40,971 nucleotides of DNA from a virus. The DNA is taken from positions 1 to 40,971 of the IMG/VR virus record IMGVR_UViG_3300036761_002501; one strand, given 5' to 3'. This document shows positions 32,003 through 39,622 of this stretch, piece by piece (the stretch's first letter is position 1; each line of letters opens with the position of its first letter). The translations under genes and the position numbers were made by a program. The notes under the pieces were generated by a model. The model was not told the DNA's origin and did no database searches. It worked only from the letters and a program-made list of their open reading frames with translations.

Positions 32003-32094
32003 TACCGAGGGTTGCTTCAACTCCAGGCCAGCGGAGCTTAGGCCGATAGCCGCGAGGAACAAACGCGGCCGAAAATTGAGTTCCGTTCTACCCC

Positions 32095-32123
32095 TACATT
32101 GCCGTTTTTCAGAAAATGGTCAA
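32095..32123 (-). promoter_or_regulatory. Promoter-like element upstream of the capsid gene
   Basis: Minus strand TTGACC at 32123-32118, a 17-base spacer and AATGTA at 32100-32095. The -10 part is weak, but the element shares TTGCTTGACCA and the downstream GGCAAT with the site at 39594-39622, the other sizeable gap in this module. It would give a leader of roughly 120 bases before the capsid start. It overlaps the stop codon of the preceding gene. Confidence 0.4.
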
Positions 32124-32863
32124 GCAACGTTGTCGAGTTGCCGTATCGGCACTTTGAAATACCGCTCTTGAATCGTGCGCACCCCGGCGCCCGTTTTGCT
32201 CCCGTGATAGAACACCGCGCCTCCTTGCAACAACACGTCGAGCAACCCGTGAGTGAACACTGGACCGCGCCAAAAGCTACGTATGCGCACCGAGTCGGCC
32301 TGACCCCACTTCTGGAACGTCTTCGCCATCGCCACGTCCCAGCCGCACCGCGCATCGCAACCCCCAATCTTCACGATCTCGCGCATGAACGGCTCCGAAC
32401 ACGAGAACATCGCGTTGCCGTTGATGTGATGCACCACATACTGCGTGGTCAAATGGCCCAGCACGCAAACTCCCTTCCGGTCCCACTCCTCCAACAGCTT
32501 ATCCGTCCAACCCGGACAAAGCGGTATCGAGTCTCCCTCCGTCGTCAGCACCGCATCGTATTTCGGCCACAATCCGGCCACCAAACGCTCGTAGATGAAA
32601 CTCATGGTGTCGAACCAGAGCTCATTCGGTCCGAAAGGCCAGCCCTGCGCCCGGCGCCGGCCAATAAACTCATGCACGCCGAACTTGCGCGACACGTAAG
32701 CCACCACCTTCGGGTCCGGCTTGCAGTCAAACCGAGCCACAAACAAGACATCGACGTTTTTGTTCAACTTCGGCTCCATGTCCGCCCACAGCTTCGCAAC
32801 CTGCATCGACAAAGGTTTGTCACCCTCGAAGAATTGCAACGCCAACAACAGCCGCGGGGTCAT
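32120..32863 (-). CDS. Glycosyltransferase-like protein, paralogue A (247 aa)
   Basis: Start ATG 32863 (ATGA with the preceding gene); the longer frame to 32932 is not needed. The layout is GT-A-like: an N-terminal strand RLLLALQFF, FVARFDCKPD, a YDAVLTTEGDSIPLCPGW stretch whose E109-G-D111-S could serve as the metal-binding DxD equivalent, HHINGNAMFSCSEPF, and a C-terminal end with GGAVFYHGSKT. The neighbouring 245-aa protein shares all of these. The acceptor is unknown. Its position between scaffold and capsid genes suggests glycosylation of a virion protein, although DNA or host glycan modification is possible. Confidence 0.6.
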   Translation of the reverse strand: MTPRLLLALQFFEGDKPLSMQVAKLWADMEPKLNKNVDVLFVARFDCKPDPKVVAYVSRKFGVHEFIGRRRAQGWPFGPNELWFDTMSFIYERLVAGLWPKYDAVLTTEGDSIPLCPGWTDKLLEEWDRKGVCVLGHLTTQYVVHHINGNAMFSCSEPFMREIVKIGGCDARCGWDVAMAKTFQKWGQADSVRIRSFWRGPVFTHGLLDVLLQGGAVFYHGSKTGAGVRTIQERYFKVPIRQLDNVA

Positions 32864-33597
32864 GCCGCCCCCAGTCCGTAAAACGCGCGCACCGTCTGAA
32901 ACCCAGCGTCCGACTTGATCCCGTGATACCACACCGCACCCCGGCCAACCAAAGACACCAACAAATCCCGATCAAAAGTCGGGTGCCTCCAGTAGCTTCG
33001 GATCAGCTCCGTGTTCGCCCAGCCCCACGCCTCGAAGAACGGGGCCAGGGTAACGTCGAACCCCGCAAACTGCCACTTCGACCGATCCGCCAACCGCTCC
33101 AAGACTGCGCGCAAAAAGGGCTCCTCGCAACTCAGCATCGCGCTTCCGTTTATGTGCCGAGGATTCTCAATCAAGTGCCCCAACACGAAAACCCTCTTGC
33201 GCTCCCACTCTTCCAGCAGACGATCCGTCCACCCGCGCACCAAAGGAATGCTATCGGCCTCCGCCGGAAACACCGCCGCGTAATCGCGCCTCTTGAGACC
33301 TGACACCTGATAAATATGCGCGTAGGTCCACTGCAATACCGCCAACCAAACCCCCGTGCATCCACCAGGCCACCCTACCGCGCGCTGCCAGCCCCGCACG
33401 CTCGCCGTCCGAAACTTCCGCGACACGTAATCCACCGTCACCGGGTCCGCCTCACAATCAAACCGGGAAGCGAACAAAATCTCCGTGCTCTCGTTGAACC
33501 GCGGCTCCAGATCCGCCATGCACCGGGCCAACTTCATCGCATGCGCCCGGTCTTCCGGGCAAAACTGCACTGCGACAAGCAGACGAGGAGCGCTCAT
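32860..33597 (-). CDS. Glycosyltransferase-like protein, paralogue B (245 aa)
   Basis: Start ATG 33597 overlaps the upstream stop (ATGA); a longer frame from 33618 is unlikely. It is a tandem paralogue of the 247-aa protein. Shared blocks: PRLLVAVQF, LFASRFDCEADP, VDYVSRKF, the PAEADSIPLVRGWTDRLLEEW segment (putative metal site E113-A-D115-S), HINGSAMLSCEEPFLRAV and GRGAVWYHGIKSDAGFQTV. The acidic site reads EAD rather than a classic DxD, so catalytic identity is not proven. Role and context as for paralogue A. Confidence 0.6.
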   Translation of the reverse strand: MSAPRLLVAVQFCPEDRAHAMKLARCMADLEPRFNESTEILFASRFDCEADPVTVDYVSRKFRTASVRGWQRAVGWPGGCTGVWLAVLQWTYAHIYQVSGLKRRDYAAVFPAEADSIPLVRGWTDRLLEEWERKRVFVLGHLIENPRHINGSAMLSCEEPFLRAVLERLADRSKWQFAGFDVTLAPFFEAWGWANTELIRSYWRHPTFDRDLLVSLVGRGAVWYHGIKSDAGFQTVRAFYGLGAA

Positions 33598-34616
33598 AAC
33601 GACTTCGGCCCAAAACAATACGTGCCCAGGTGCCCGAGCACCAAGCCCATGTCGATAAACGGCTGGTGCCCCGCCTGGGCGGCGCGAATACAGAAAGTCA
33701 CATCCTCGCCTTGCCCCAGGTAATTCGAGGCCCGCGACTGCTTCTTCCCTCTCTCCAACAATGCCAGCGCCTCAGCCACTCGCACTAGCGGGTCTTTCCT
33801 GTCGTCCTCCAGCACCCCCTTCGCCGCTGCGGCCGCTTGAACGAGGTCATGCTCTGACGGTGTAAAGAAGTTCCACGCCTCGTCGCCCCCTCGCGGCGCA
33901 AGCTCTGGAAACTTCGCCTGGATGTCCTCATAAACCGACCGGTGCACCAACAGGCAGCCGGTCGCGATCCAGCGAGTCGGTTTCACCGTGTCATGCGGTC
34001 CCGACCGCGCAAAGGCCTCCTCCGACTGGTTCGCGATCCCCTCGCAATACATCGGCTTGCCTCCAACGTGCCGCCCAAAATACAATCCGCCCACCACGGT
34101 TTTGTTGTGTTTCTTCAAACGGTTGATCGCGTGCAACCCGGCAAACTGCTCCGGGAAATTGAAACCCGTCACACTGTTGAACCAGGTAGCATTCCCCCAC
34201 GGCAACACCATGTCGTCGTCGATCCAAAGGCTCCAATCAAAGCCGGATTCAAGAAACTGCGTGGCCAGCGTGTTCCGAGAATGGATGATGAACGCATCGC
34301 CGAAATTCAGCATGACCGACATCTTGGCCCGGTCCAACAGCGCTGCAATCGAAAAAGAAGTCAACGGATTCGTGGCCTTGTAAAAAGGCAACAGCAGGGC
34401 GACATCCTTGCTGTCCCAGTTAGCCCGCTCGTTCTGCACGAGCTCAGCCATCAGCGGCGCTTTCACCACCCGCTCAATCGCAGACAACGAAATCGGCTTG
34501 GAGCCATTCTTCCACTGCCGCAAGAGCAGCTCTGAAACGCCGAAGAACGCCGCCGCTTCAGCAGCGTCCGCCATCCCGTCAATCTTGCGAATGACGCAAT
34601 CCGTGAGGTAAGACAT
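33594..34616 (-). CDS. Helix-turn-helix domain fused to a GT-A glycosyltransferase (340 aa)
   Basis: ATG 34616 has GGGAG about 8 bases upstream; an in-frame start at 34664 would intrude into the scaffold gene. Residues about 14-50 (ADAAEAAAFFGVSELLLRQW followed by a lysine-bearing turn and SLSAIERVV) read as a Cro/MerR-type helix-turn-helix. The rest is a clear GT-A glycosyltransferase pattern: FDWSLWIDDDMVLPW with D133-D135, VVGGLYFGRHVGG, WIATGCLLVHRSVYEDI and GEDVTFCIRAAQAGH (from 303). Nucleotide-sugar binding through the DDD motif is expected. The HTH suggests either DNA targeting of the transferase or a domain reused for protein contact. It begins the three-gene glycosyltransferase run before the capsid. 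Confidence 0.75.
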   Translation of the reverse strand: MSYLTDCVIRKIDGMADAAEAAAFFGVSELLLRQWKNGSKPISLSAIERVVKAPLMAELVQNERANWDSKDVALLLPFYKATNPLTSFSIAALLDRAKMSVMLNFGDAFIIHSRNTLATQFLESGFDWSLWIDDDMVLPWGNATWFNSVTGFNFPEQFAGLHAINRLKKHNKTVVGGLYFGRHVGGKPMYCEGIANQSEEAFARSGPHDTVKPTRWIATGCLLVHRSVYEDIQAKFPELAPRGGDEAWNFFTPSEHDLVQAAAAAKGVLEDDRKDPLVRVAEALALLERGKKQSRASNYLGQGEDVTFCIRAAQAGHQPFIDMGLVLGHLGTYCFGPKSL

Positions 34617-34620
34617 AGAC

Positions 34621-35901
34621 TTAGCTCCCGGTTTGCGACGCTCGCAGTGCGTCCAGGGCCGCATCCCCCCGCATCAGGATGCTCTGCCGCGGCGCCGGAG
34701 TCTGTCCTGCCGGCGGAGCGTGCCCGGTTCGAGCCACCGAGGAAGACTTTTTGATCTTCTCCAGCTCCGTCTCCGCCTTGGTCGCACGCGCTTCCACTTC
34801 CTTGTAAGCCGCCGAAACGGCCTCCAGCTCCATCTTTCTGCGAAAGGCCTGCACAGTGCCCAGGATCAACAGCGCCTTCGTCTGCGGCGTGTTGTCGGTC
34901 AAGAAATCCTTGACCGCTCCCTGCATTTCGACGACGAACTTATTATGCTGCTCCGCAGAAACGCGCTCCTCCGGCTTTGCCGCTGCCGCTACCGCACGTG
35001 GCTTGAGCCATTCGAGCTGGGACAAATGCGCCTCCGTCGCCTTCTGCACGTCCGTCGCCCAGTGCGTGCGCTCCTGCTCCTGCACGTCCCTGCGCTGCTT
35101 CAGAAACACGTCGGCGTTCTGCTTCGCTTCTTCGAGCGCGCGCGCCTTCGCAATCCCCACGCTCTCGATCTCGACCAACTTCGAGTCGATAAACCGTCGA
35201 GCTGCCGTTGGCAAGTGCTCCTGTAACGGGTCCCAATCCACCTTCGCCGGGCCGCCAAGATTCTTGATCTTGTCGATGTTCTCTTTCGACATCCCCACTT
35301 GCTCCAACTTCGTGTAAACCGCCTGCTCGGCGTCCACAACCTTCGTGTCAAAGTTAGTCTTGAAATAGTCGTCGGTTTGAACCAAGATAGTTTTCTCCAG
35401 CTTCGCCAGCCGGTCAAACTCCGCCTTCTGCTCCGGCGTCATGGCCTGGGAAGCCTTCGACTTCGCGTCCTCCAACGACTTCTGCGCCTCCGCGAGAGCT
35501 GCCTCCCGCTCTTGCAGCTTGGTCCGCGCAGCACTCTTCAGAGCCGCGAAACTTTCAGCAGTCTTGGGCTTGGTGTGCTGGGGCAATTGATACTCGTCCA
35601 TCCAGTCAGGCGGTGATGCAGGAGGCGAACCCGGTGTAGGTGGGACAGGGGGAACGACAGGAACGGGCGCCGTCGGAGGTTCGAGCGGAACGGGGGGCGC
35701 CGGAGGCGAGACTGGAACAACGGGCACTGGAGGTTCGGCCGGCTCGGGGAGTTCCACAGGCTCGACGGAAGGAGCGCCGCCGGCAGGGTCCGGCGTAACT
35801 TCGGCAAACAGCTTATCCAGCGCGTCGCCGCCACGACCGCTCTTGATGGAGGCCAGCGGAGTCGCAGTATTCGGATCAGGGGTTTTGACAGGATCAGGCA
35901 T
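34621..35901 (-). CDS. Scaffold-like head assembly protein (426 aa)
   Basis: The ATG at 35901 lies after the 121-aa gene. Residues about 40-95 are a proline/valine-rich spacer (repeats like PVPVVP). From about 110 on the protein is highly charged and helical with long coiled-coil stretches (AALAEAQKSLEDAKSKASQA, EARATKAETELEKIKK). The C-terminus is basic and flexible. A related motif opens and closes it: SIKSGRGGDALDKLF near residue 20 and SILMRGDAALDALRAS at the end, perhaps two contact points for the capsid. Composition, length and place between portal and capsid genes suit a scaffolding protein. No protease motif is seen. Confidence 0.65.
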   Translation of the reverse strand: MPDPVKTPDPNTATPLASIKSGRGGDALDKLFAEVTPDPAGGAPSVEPVELPEPAEPPVPVVPVSPPAPPVPLEPPTAPVPVVPPVPPTPGSPPASPPDWMDEYQLPQHTKPKTAESFAALKSAARTKLQEREAALAEAQKSLEDAKSKASQAMTPEQKAEFDRLAKLEKTILVQTDDYFKTNFDTKVVDAEQAVYTKLEQVGMSKENIDKIKNLGGPAKVDWDPLQEHLPTAARRFIDSKLVEIESVGIAKARALEEAKQNADVFLKQRRDVQEQERTHWATDVQKATEAHLSQLEWLKPRAVAAAAKPEERVSAEQHNKFVVEMQGAVKDFLTDNTPQTKALLILGTVQAFRRKMELEAVSAAYKEVEARATKAETELEKIKKSSSVARTGHAPPAGQTPAPRQSILMRGDAALDALRASQTGS

Positions 35902-35919
35902 AGGCTTGACAGGTTAGAA

Positions 35920-36285
35920 TTAACTGGTCGGATTATCCGGGTGAGTAACAGCAACATCGGCTTCATCAGGCGATTGAGGCAACGTCGGCACTGGAGGAGG
36001 AGAAGGCCATTTCGAGTCGTCGTCGAGCGAAGCATACTGGATCGAGGTCTCCGGGGCCTTCGACTCTTCGACGGTGAGCGAAACCAGGTTCTCCAGGAAA
36101 AGCTCGTATCCCGCCACCACACCCGCGTTGGTGAGCCGGGAAGCGATCGAGCCCTGGCGCGTGAGGTCGGGCCGCATCGCGTGCGTATGCAACAGGGCTT
36201 CCTGAAGGACGGAGTTCTCAAGCAGCTCGCGTAACGCGATCGCTTTGTCGGAAGTCCAGAGCCCTAGTTTCTTGAAGACGATCAT
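35920..36285 (-). CDS. Hypothetical head-module protein (121 aa)
   Basis: ATG 36285 overlaps the portal stop (ATGA), so expression is coupled to the portal. The first 75 residues are helical (KKLGLWTSDKAIALRELLEN, LLHTHAMRPDLTRQGSIASR) and the last 45 are Pro/Ser/Asp-rich and probably disordered. There are no cysteines and no signal. Small proteins in this place sometimes assist portal or scaffold assembly, but I recognise no family here. Confidence 0.65.
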   Translation of the reverse strand: MIVFKKLGLWTSDKAIALRELLENSVLQEALLHTHAMRPDLTRQGSIASRLTNAGVVAGYELFLENLVSLTVEESKAPETSIQYASLDDDSKWPSPPPVPTLPQSPDEADVAVTHPDNPTS

Positions 36286-38423
36286 ACCTGCGCGGGAGCC
36301 AGAGGAACAGGTGGAACAGGCTGTCCCGGATTCATAGGTGAAGCAGGCTCCGGCGGCGCAAACGCTTCCGGTGTGCCAACCCCGGGCTCCTGGCCGGCTT
36401 GCTCCTGGGCTGCCATTGCTTTGATCTTCTGCACCGCCGCTTTCGCTTGCTGCACAGCCTGAATGTCCTCAGCAAACACGTTTTTGTCCGCGCCCTGAGA
36501 CAAAGCAAACCCTAGATGCTGCTCCGCATGCGACAACAAAATTTCCAGCAGCGCAACCGCGTCAGGTTGTGTCATCGCTGCCGACACTGTCGCCGTAATC
36601 GCCTGCAACTGCACGTCCAGATGAATGCGATGATTATCCCGAGGAGACACCGGCACTTCCTGCCCGTGCACCATCAGGAAATTCTCAAGCTGCTGCATGC
36701 GCGCTTGCTCTGCCAACTCCGTCGGGTCTTCGTCCGGCAGCAAAATCTGGTCCGCAAAATCCCCGCTAATCAAGGCCGAAACCTTCTCGCGTTCCAGTAT
36801 CTTCTGATTGTAGAGCGGATTCGAGCGGCCCTCCTGGGCGATCACCACAATCTTCTGCCGCTGCAACTCCGTGAAGTCGGACACCGTGTTGATCGTCGGC
36901 TGATTCGCCAACATTTGCAACTCCTCCGGCGACATAACCTTCAACAACCGCTGCTGCATCTGCTTCGCCGGCTCGTCATCCACTTGCTCCGAGCAAATCC
37001 GTTTCTGCATGATGCTCACCAGATCCGACATCTGGGTGAGAAACCGACCGATGATCGCGTCGGCCTTTTCGTCATCCCGGGCCGCGTAGAAGTCCACAGC
37101 AGCCTTCGTCACGCGCTCTCCCTGAAACACTTTAGGCGTAGTGCTGCCAGCAATCTGATCGAGCAACCCCGTCAACCACGAGTCCATCGCGATGTAGGGG
37201 TCCACCGCGCCGTCAATCCTCTGCTGCGACACCTCGAAATTGTTCGACACAAGAATCGCATTGCCAAACACGTTCATGCGGAACTTGCGGAAATGCTTCT
37301 CGTCGCCGCGCAACACAAGCTTGCCCGCAAGCTGCAACCGATCGACGATCTCGTTGCGCGCACGGTCAAGGACGTTAGCCATCGCATAGACTTCGCGACC
37401 AATCCCCTTGCTGCCATGCAGGGTCCCATTGGCCTGCTGGAAACTGAAAAACGCCGCAACGTCCGCCATCGACTCAAACCGGTCCGCCCGCCCAAACACC
37501 GGGTAGAACGCATTCGTTGCGTAAACCGAGTGACTCACCTTGCCCGTAACTTCCACCGCGAGCACGTGCCAAAGCTCGATCACCGAAGCCCCCTGCATAA
37601 AACTTCCGAACAACGACAGTTGCCGTTGCAAGTCCTCATATACGCGCGCCCAGTCCGCATACTTGCTACGGATAGTCTGCGGAGAGGCCTCGTTGACCGC
37701 CTTCACGGCGTTCGGGATGTTCCAGCCTGCGTCATTCGCCGACTCGTGGTCCCTGATCCGGGCAAACAAATCATGCGGCAAAATCGTCTCTTTCAGCACC
37801 ACAAGCTGCGCATACTCCGGGTTTTGCTTGGTCCCGATCGGGACGAAAAACTCATCTTGCCGAAACGCTTTCGGCCACCAGTCGTATTCGTCAAGACACG
37901 CAACGCCAGCGAACCCAAACAACGCATTCTCCTGCGCAATCTCGGAGACGAGGTTCTTCCACCCCTTGCGCCCCCGGATCAACTTCGTGATCTCCTCGCG
38001 AAAACGACGCGTTTTCTCCGTCGAGCCCTGGACATAGTCGGGCAACTGCGAACTGGTGAGAAACTTCACTTTGTCAAGCGCGTCAGCGAACCGCGGCGCC
38101 ACCTTGTCGATCAGCGTCGGCAGTGGCTTAGTCGAGAAATTCGCCTTCCACGAGAGGCCCTCCTGTTCCAGTAGTTCATCCTTCCACGGCTTCTCCGCGT
38201 CATACTTGCTCATGATCCGAGCCGCGATGATGTTACGCTGCCGGTTATCCTGCACGAGCTTGACGATGATCTGCGCCGCGACCGCTTGCGAGGGAACAGA
38301 GCGCTGCCGCGGCTGCATCGTCGCAGGATCGACCGCGGGACTCCTGATCATGCCCGCCTGGGCCGCATACTCGGAAATGTAGCTCTGCTCCAGACCTGTC
38401 GAATACGTGCTATCAGTTGCCAT
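36282..38423 (-). CDS. Portal (head-tail connector) protein (713 aa)
   Basis: The ATG at 38423 follows the Cys-rich 92-aa gene by 6 bases. Length and pattern fit a podoviral-type portal: a helical N-terminus, AARIMSKYDAEKPWKDELLEQ and LPTLIDKVAPRFADAL, a wing region with ALFGFAGVACLDEYDWWP, then the helix-rich stem (VYAMANVLDRARNEIVDRLQ-like segment), MDSWLTGLLDQIAGSTTPKV, RFLTQMSDLVSIMQKR, and a Gln/Ala/Pro-rich C-terminal barrel and tail (AVQQAKAAVQKIKAMAAQEQ). The dodecameric portal sits at one capsid vertex and works with the terminase. The assignment is based on this pattern and on its place between terminase and scaffold. Confidence 0.8.
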   Translation of the reverse strand: MATDSTYSTGLEQSYISEYAAQAGMIRSPAVDPATMQPRQRSVPSQAVAAQIIVKLVQDNRQRNIIAARIMSKYDAEKPWKDELLEQEGLSWKANFSTKPLPTLIDKVAPRFADALDKVKFLTSSQLPDYVQGSTEKTRRFREEITKLIRGRKGWKNLVSEIAQENALFGFAGVACLDEYDWWPKAFRQDEFFVPIGTKQNPEYAQLVVLKETILPHDLFARIRDHESANDAGWNIPNAVKAVNEASPQTIRSKYADWARVYEDLQRQLSLFGSFMQGASVIELWHVLAVEVTGKVSHSVYATNAFYPVFGRADRFESMADVAAFFSFQQANGTLHGSKGIGREVYAMANVLDRARNEIVDRLQLAGKLVLRGDEKHFRKFRMNVFGNAILVSNNFEVSQQRIDGAVDPYIAMDSWLTGLLDQIAGSTTPKVFQGERVTKAAVDFYAARDDEKADAIIGRFLTQMSDLVSIMQKRICSEQVDDEPAKQMQQRLLKVMSPEELQMLANQPTINTVSDFTELQRQKIVVIAQEGRSNPLYNQKILEREKVSALISGDFADQILLPDEDPTELAEQARMQQLENFLMVHGQEVPVSPRDNHRIHLDVQLQAITATVSAAMTQPDAVALLEILLSHAEQHLGFALSQGADKNVFAEDIQAVQQAKAAVQKIKAMAAQEQAGQEPGVGTPEAFAPPEPASPMNPGQPVPPVPLAPAQV

Positions 38424-38429
38424 AGAATC

Positions 38430-38708
38430 TCACTTCTTCTTGCGAAAGCGCGCCCAGGTCCACTTCGCGCGCTCCCAGTAACCGCGAGGACACCGCTCCG
38501 CCGAAAACAAAACCTTCACCGGCAACATGCACAAGCATGCCTGGCATTGGGTGGTCTCCCACAAAAACTCGGAACACCGCACGCACCGCGCCGTTCGAGC
38601 CGATGAAACGTCATTCGGAACCGTGGTGTGCCCGTTGAAAATCCACCACAGGAAATTCAACATCCCGGCCTTCGCCGCATACCAAAACATGCGTGGCGCG
38701 ACTTTCAT
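38430..38708 (-). CDS. Small zinc-ribbon-like protein (92 aa)
   Basis: I choose ATG 38708, which overlaps the upstream stop as ATGA; an ATG nine bases earlier is also possible. The centre has CVRCSEFLWETTQCQACLCM followed by a CPRGYW motif, that is CxxC-x9-CxxCxC and a later CP-x-G-x-W, a pattern I associate with small zinc-ribbon phage proteins encoded near terminase and portal genes. The N-terminus is aromatic and hydrophobic (MFWYAAKAGMLNFLWWIF) and may form a short helix. The C-terminus is basic, ending RFRKKK. The role may be nucleic-acid or protein binding in packaging; this is not known. Confidence 0.65.
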   Translation of the reverse strand: MKVAPRMFWYAAKAGMLNFLWWIFNGHTTVPNDVSSARTARCVRCSEFLWETTQCQACLCMLPVKVLFSAERCPRGYWERAKWTWARFRKKK

Positions 38709-39289
38709 CGAGTCCAACAGTTCGCCGGCAAAAACGGGTATCCCATCGGGCGCCGTTCAAGCAACACCGACACCCGCGTATCAGTGCCCAGTGCCCGGCA
38801 AGCCCGCAACGACTCCTGGCCGAGCTTCTTTCCCCTCTGCAAAATTCCCGAGATATTGTCGATCACCGAAGAGCACGTCGCACAGCTCTTGCCCAGGTCG
38901 GCTTGCTGCGGACACTTGGCGCACACCTCCACTCGCGCCCGAACTTCTTCGTCGCGAATATAACTCAATCCGCCTTCGCCACTCTTTCGGAACGTAAACG
39001 CGAGCCATCCCGTCACCTTTCCATCCAGCGACGCATTTTCGGAAATCTTCGGCTGTTCGGCCGGCATCCCCTGTCCACAAAGCCCCGGATTGTTCGCACA
39101 TAAGAAATCCGTCAACTGGTGTTCCAACGCAGTAAGTGCCTTGGGAGAAGTATCAAGCCGGCGCTGCACCCGATACTCAACCAGCTTGTTGAGCAGCCCG
39201 TCAAAGTCCCCGGCCGTAAACCGCACACCTTCAGCGTCGATGAAGAAATACCCATTGCAGGGGTAGATGTTCGGATTGATCCTGGCCAT
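38705..39289 (-). CDS. Cysteine-rich putative metal-binding protein (194 aa)
   Basis: The ATG at 39289 is preceded by a pyrimidine-rich stretch without a clear Shine-Dalgarno site. The N-terminal domain (1-100) contains NGYFFIDAEGVRFTAGDFDG and a helix LVEYRVQRRLDTSPKALTAL, with C66 and C72 flanking a short loop. The C-terminal domain carries VCAKCPQQADLGKSCATCSSV, a CxxC...CxxC pair that probably binds zinc, plus two later cysteines. It is coupled to a second Cys-rich gene. The two may act together in packaging or head assembly, or on host nucleic acids; this is inference from position. Confidence 0.7.
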   Translation of the reverse strand: MARINPNIYPCNGYFFIDAEGVRFTAGDFDGLLNKLVEYRVQRRLDTSPKALTALEHQLTDFLCANNPGLCGQGMPAEQPKISENASLDGKVTGWLAFTFRKSGEGGLSYIRDEEVRARVEVCAKCPQQADLGKSCATCSSVIDNISGILQRGKKLGQESLRACRALGTDTRVSVLLERRPMGYPFLPANCWTR

Positions 39290-39384
39290 GAAAAAGAAGG
39301 AGCGGCGGAGTCGATCAAGTCATGCACGCCGGACTTACCGGCTGCTGATTGAGAACTTTTGGCTGCGCGCCGCTCATAAGTAGC

Positions 39385-39546
39385 TTAGAAGCGGCCCGAG
39401 GTGCACGTGCCCGTGCCCGACTTATGCGCGGACGACACCGGAAGTTGCTTCGGAAGTCGCAACGGCAAATTATGGACCGTGTTCGGAGGTCGCAACGGCA
39501 AAATGTGAATCGTGCCTTGACCAGACTTCGGAGAGGATGTGCTCAT
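39385..39546 (-). CDS. Doubtful small repeat protein (53 aa) in the terminase-downstream gap
   Basis: ATG 39546 to a stop at 39385; an in-frame TTG start at 39597 with AAAAAGG just upstream is possible. The sequence holds an 11-residue repeat (TIHILPLRPPN / TVHNLPLRLPK) and is otherwise basic and polar. The start context AGTTCCAATCCATTATG resembles the AGTTCCATTATG of the capsid gene. Composition is unlike its neighbours and no family is known, so this may not be translated. Confidence 0.35.
   Translation of the reverse strand: MSTSSPKSGQGTIHILPLRPPNTVHNLPLRLPKQLPVSSAHKSGTGTCTSGRF
39449..39501. repeat. Two 20-bp direct repeats, 33-bp period
   Basis: ttcgga-(a/g)-gtcgcaacggcaaa at 39449-39468 and 39482-39501, one mismatch. 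The 33-base period equals 11 codons of the doubtful small ORF on the minus strand. If the ORF is not real, these may be binding sites in the intergenic gap. Confidence 0.8.
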
Positions 39547-39593
39547 AATGGATTGGAACTGTAAACCAAGTAAACTGTGCTTCGTCACGATAC

Positions 39594-39622
39594 TCAATTG
39601 CCTTTTTCTGCGTTTTGGTCAA
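39594..39622 (-). promoter_or_regulatory. Promoter-like element at the end of the terminase gene
   Basis: Minus strand TTGACC at 39622-39617, a 17-base spacer and AATTGA at 39599-39594. It shares TTGCTTGACCA, an AAAA run and GGCAAT at matching distances with the element upstream of the capsid gene, and like it overlaps the stop codon of the gene before. It would start transcription of the 194-aa, 92-aa and portal genes. Confidence 0.4.

Larger units (their letters stand above)
39290..39618. other. Largest gene-poor gap (329 bases) between terminase and the 194-aa gene
   Basis: Apart from the doubtful small ORF, the 20-bp repeats and the promoter-like site described separately, the gap holds a short perfect hairpin gccgg-actta-ccggc (39328-39342) and a pair of distant complementary arms (agcggcg at 39301, cgccgct near 39369). 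I see no tRNA-like fold. A regulatory or small-RNA role is possible but unsupported. Confidence 0.5.

Noticed and set aside
30656-32041. Long plus-strand open frame (461 codons) opposite the capsid gene
   Set aside because: Same reason; it also crosses the capsid leader and both hairpins, and all firm genes are on the minus strand.
36516-38174. Long plus-strand open frame (552 codons) opposite the portal gene
   Set aside because: Arg/His/Leu-rich translation without family features; it is the mirror of a GC-rich coding frame, and the portal on the other strand is well supported.
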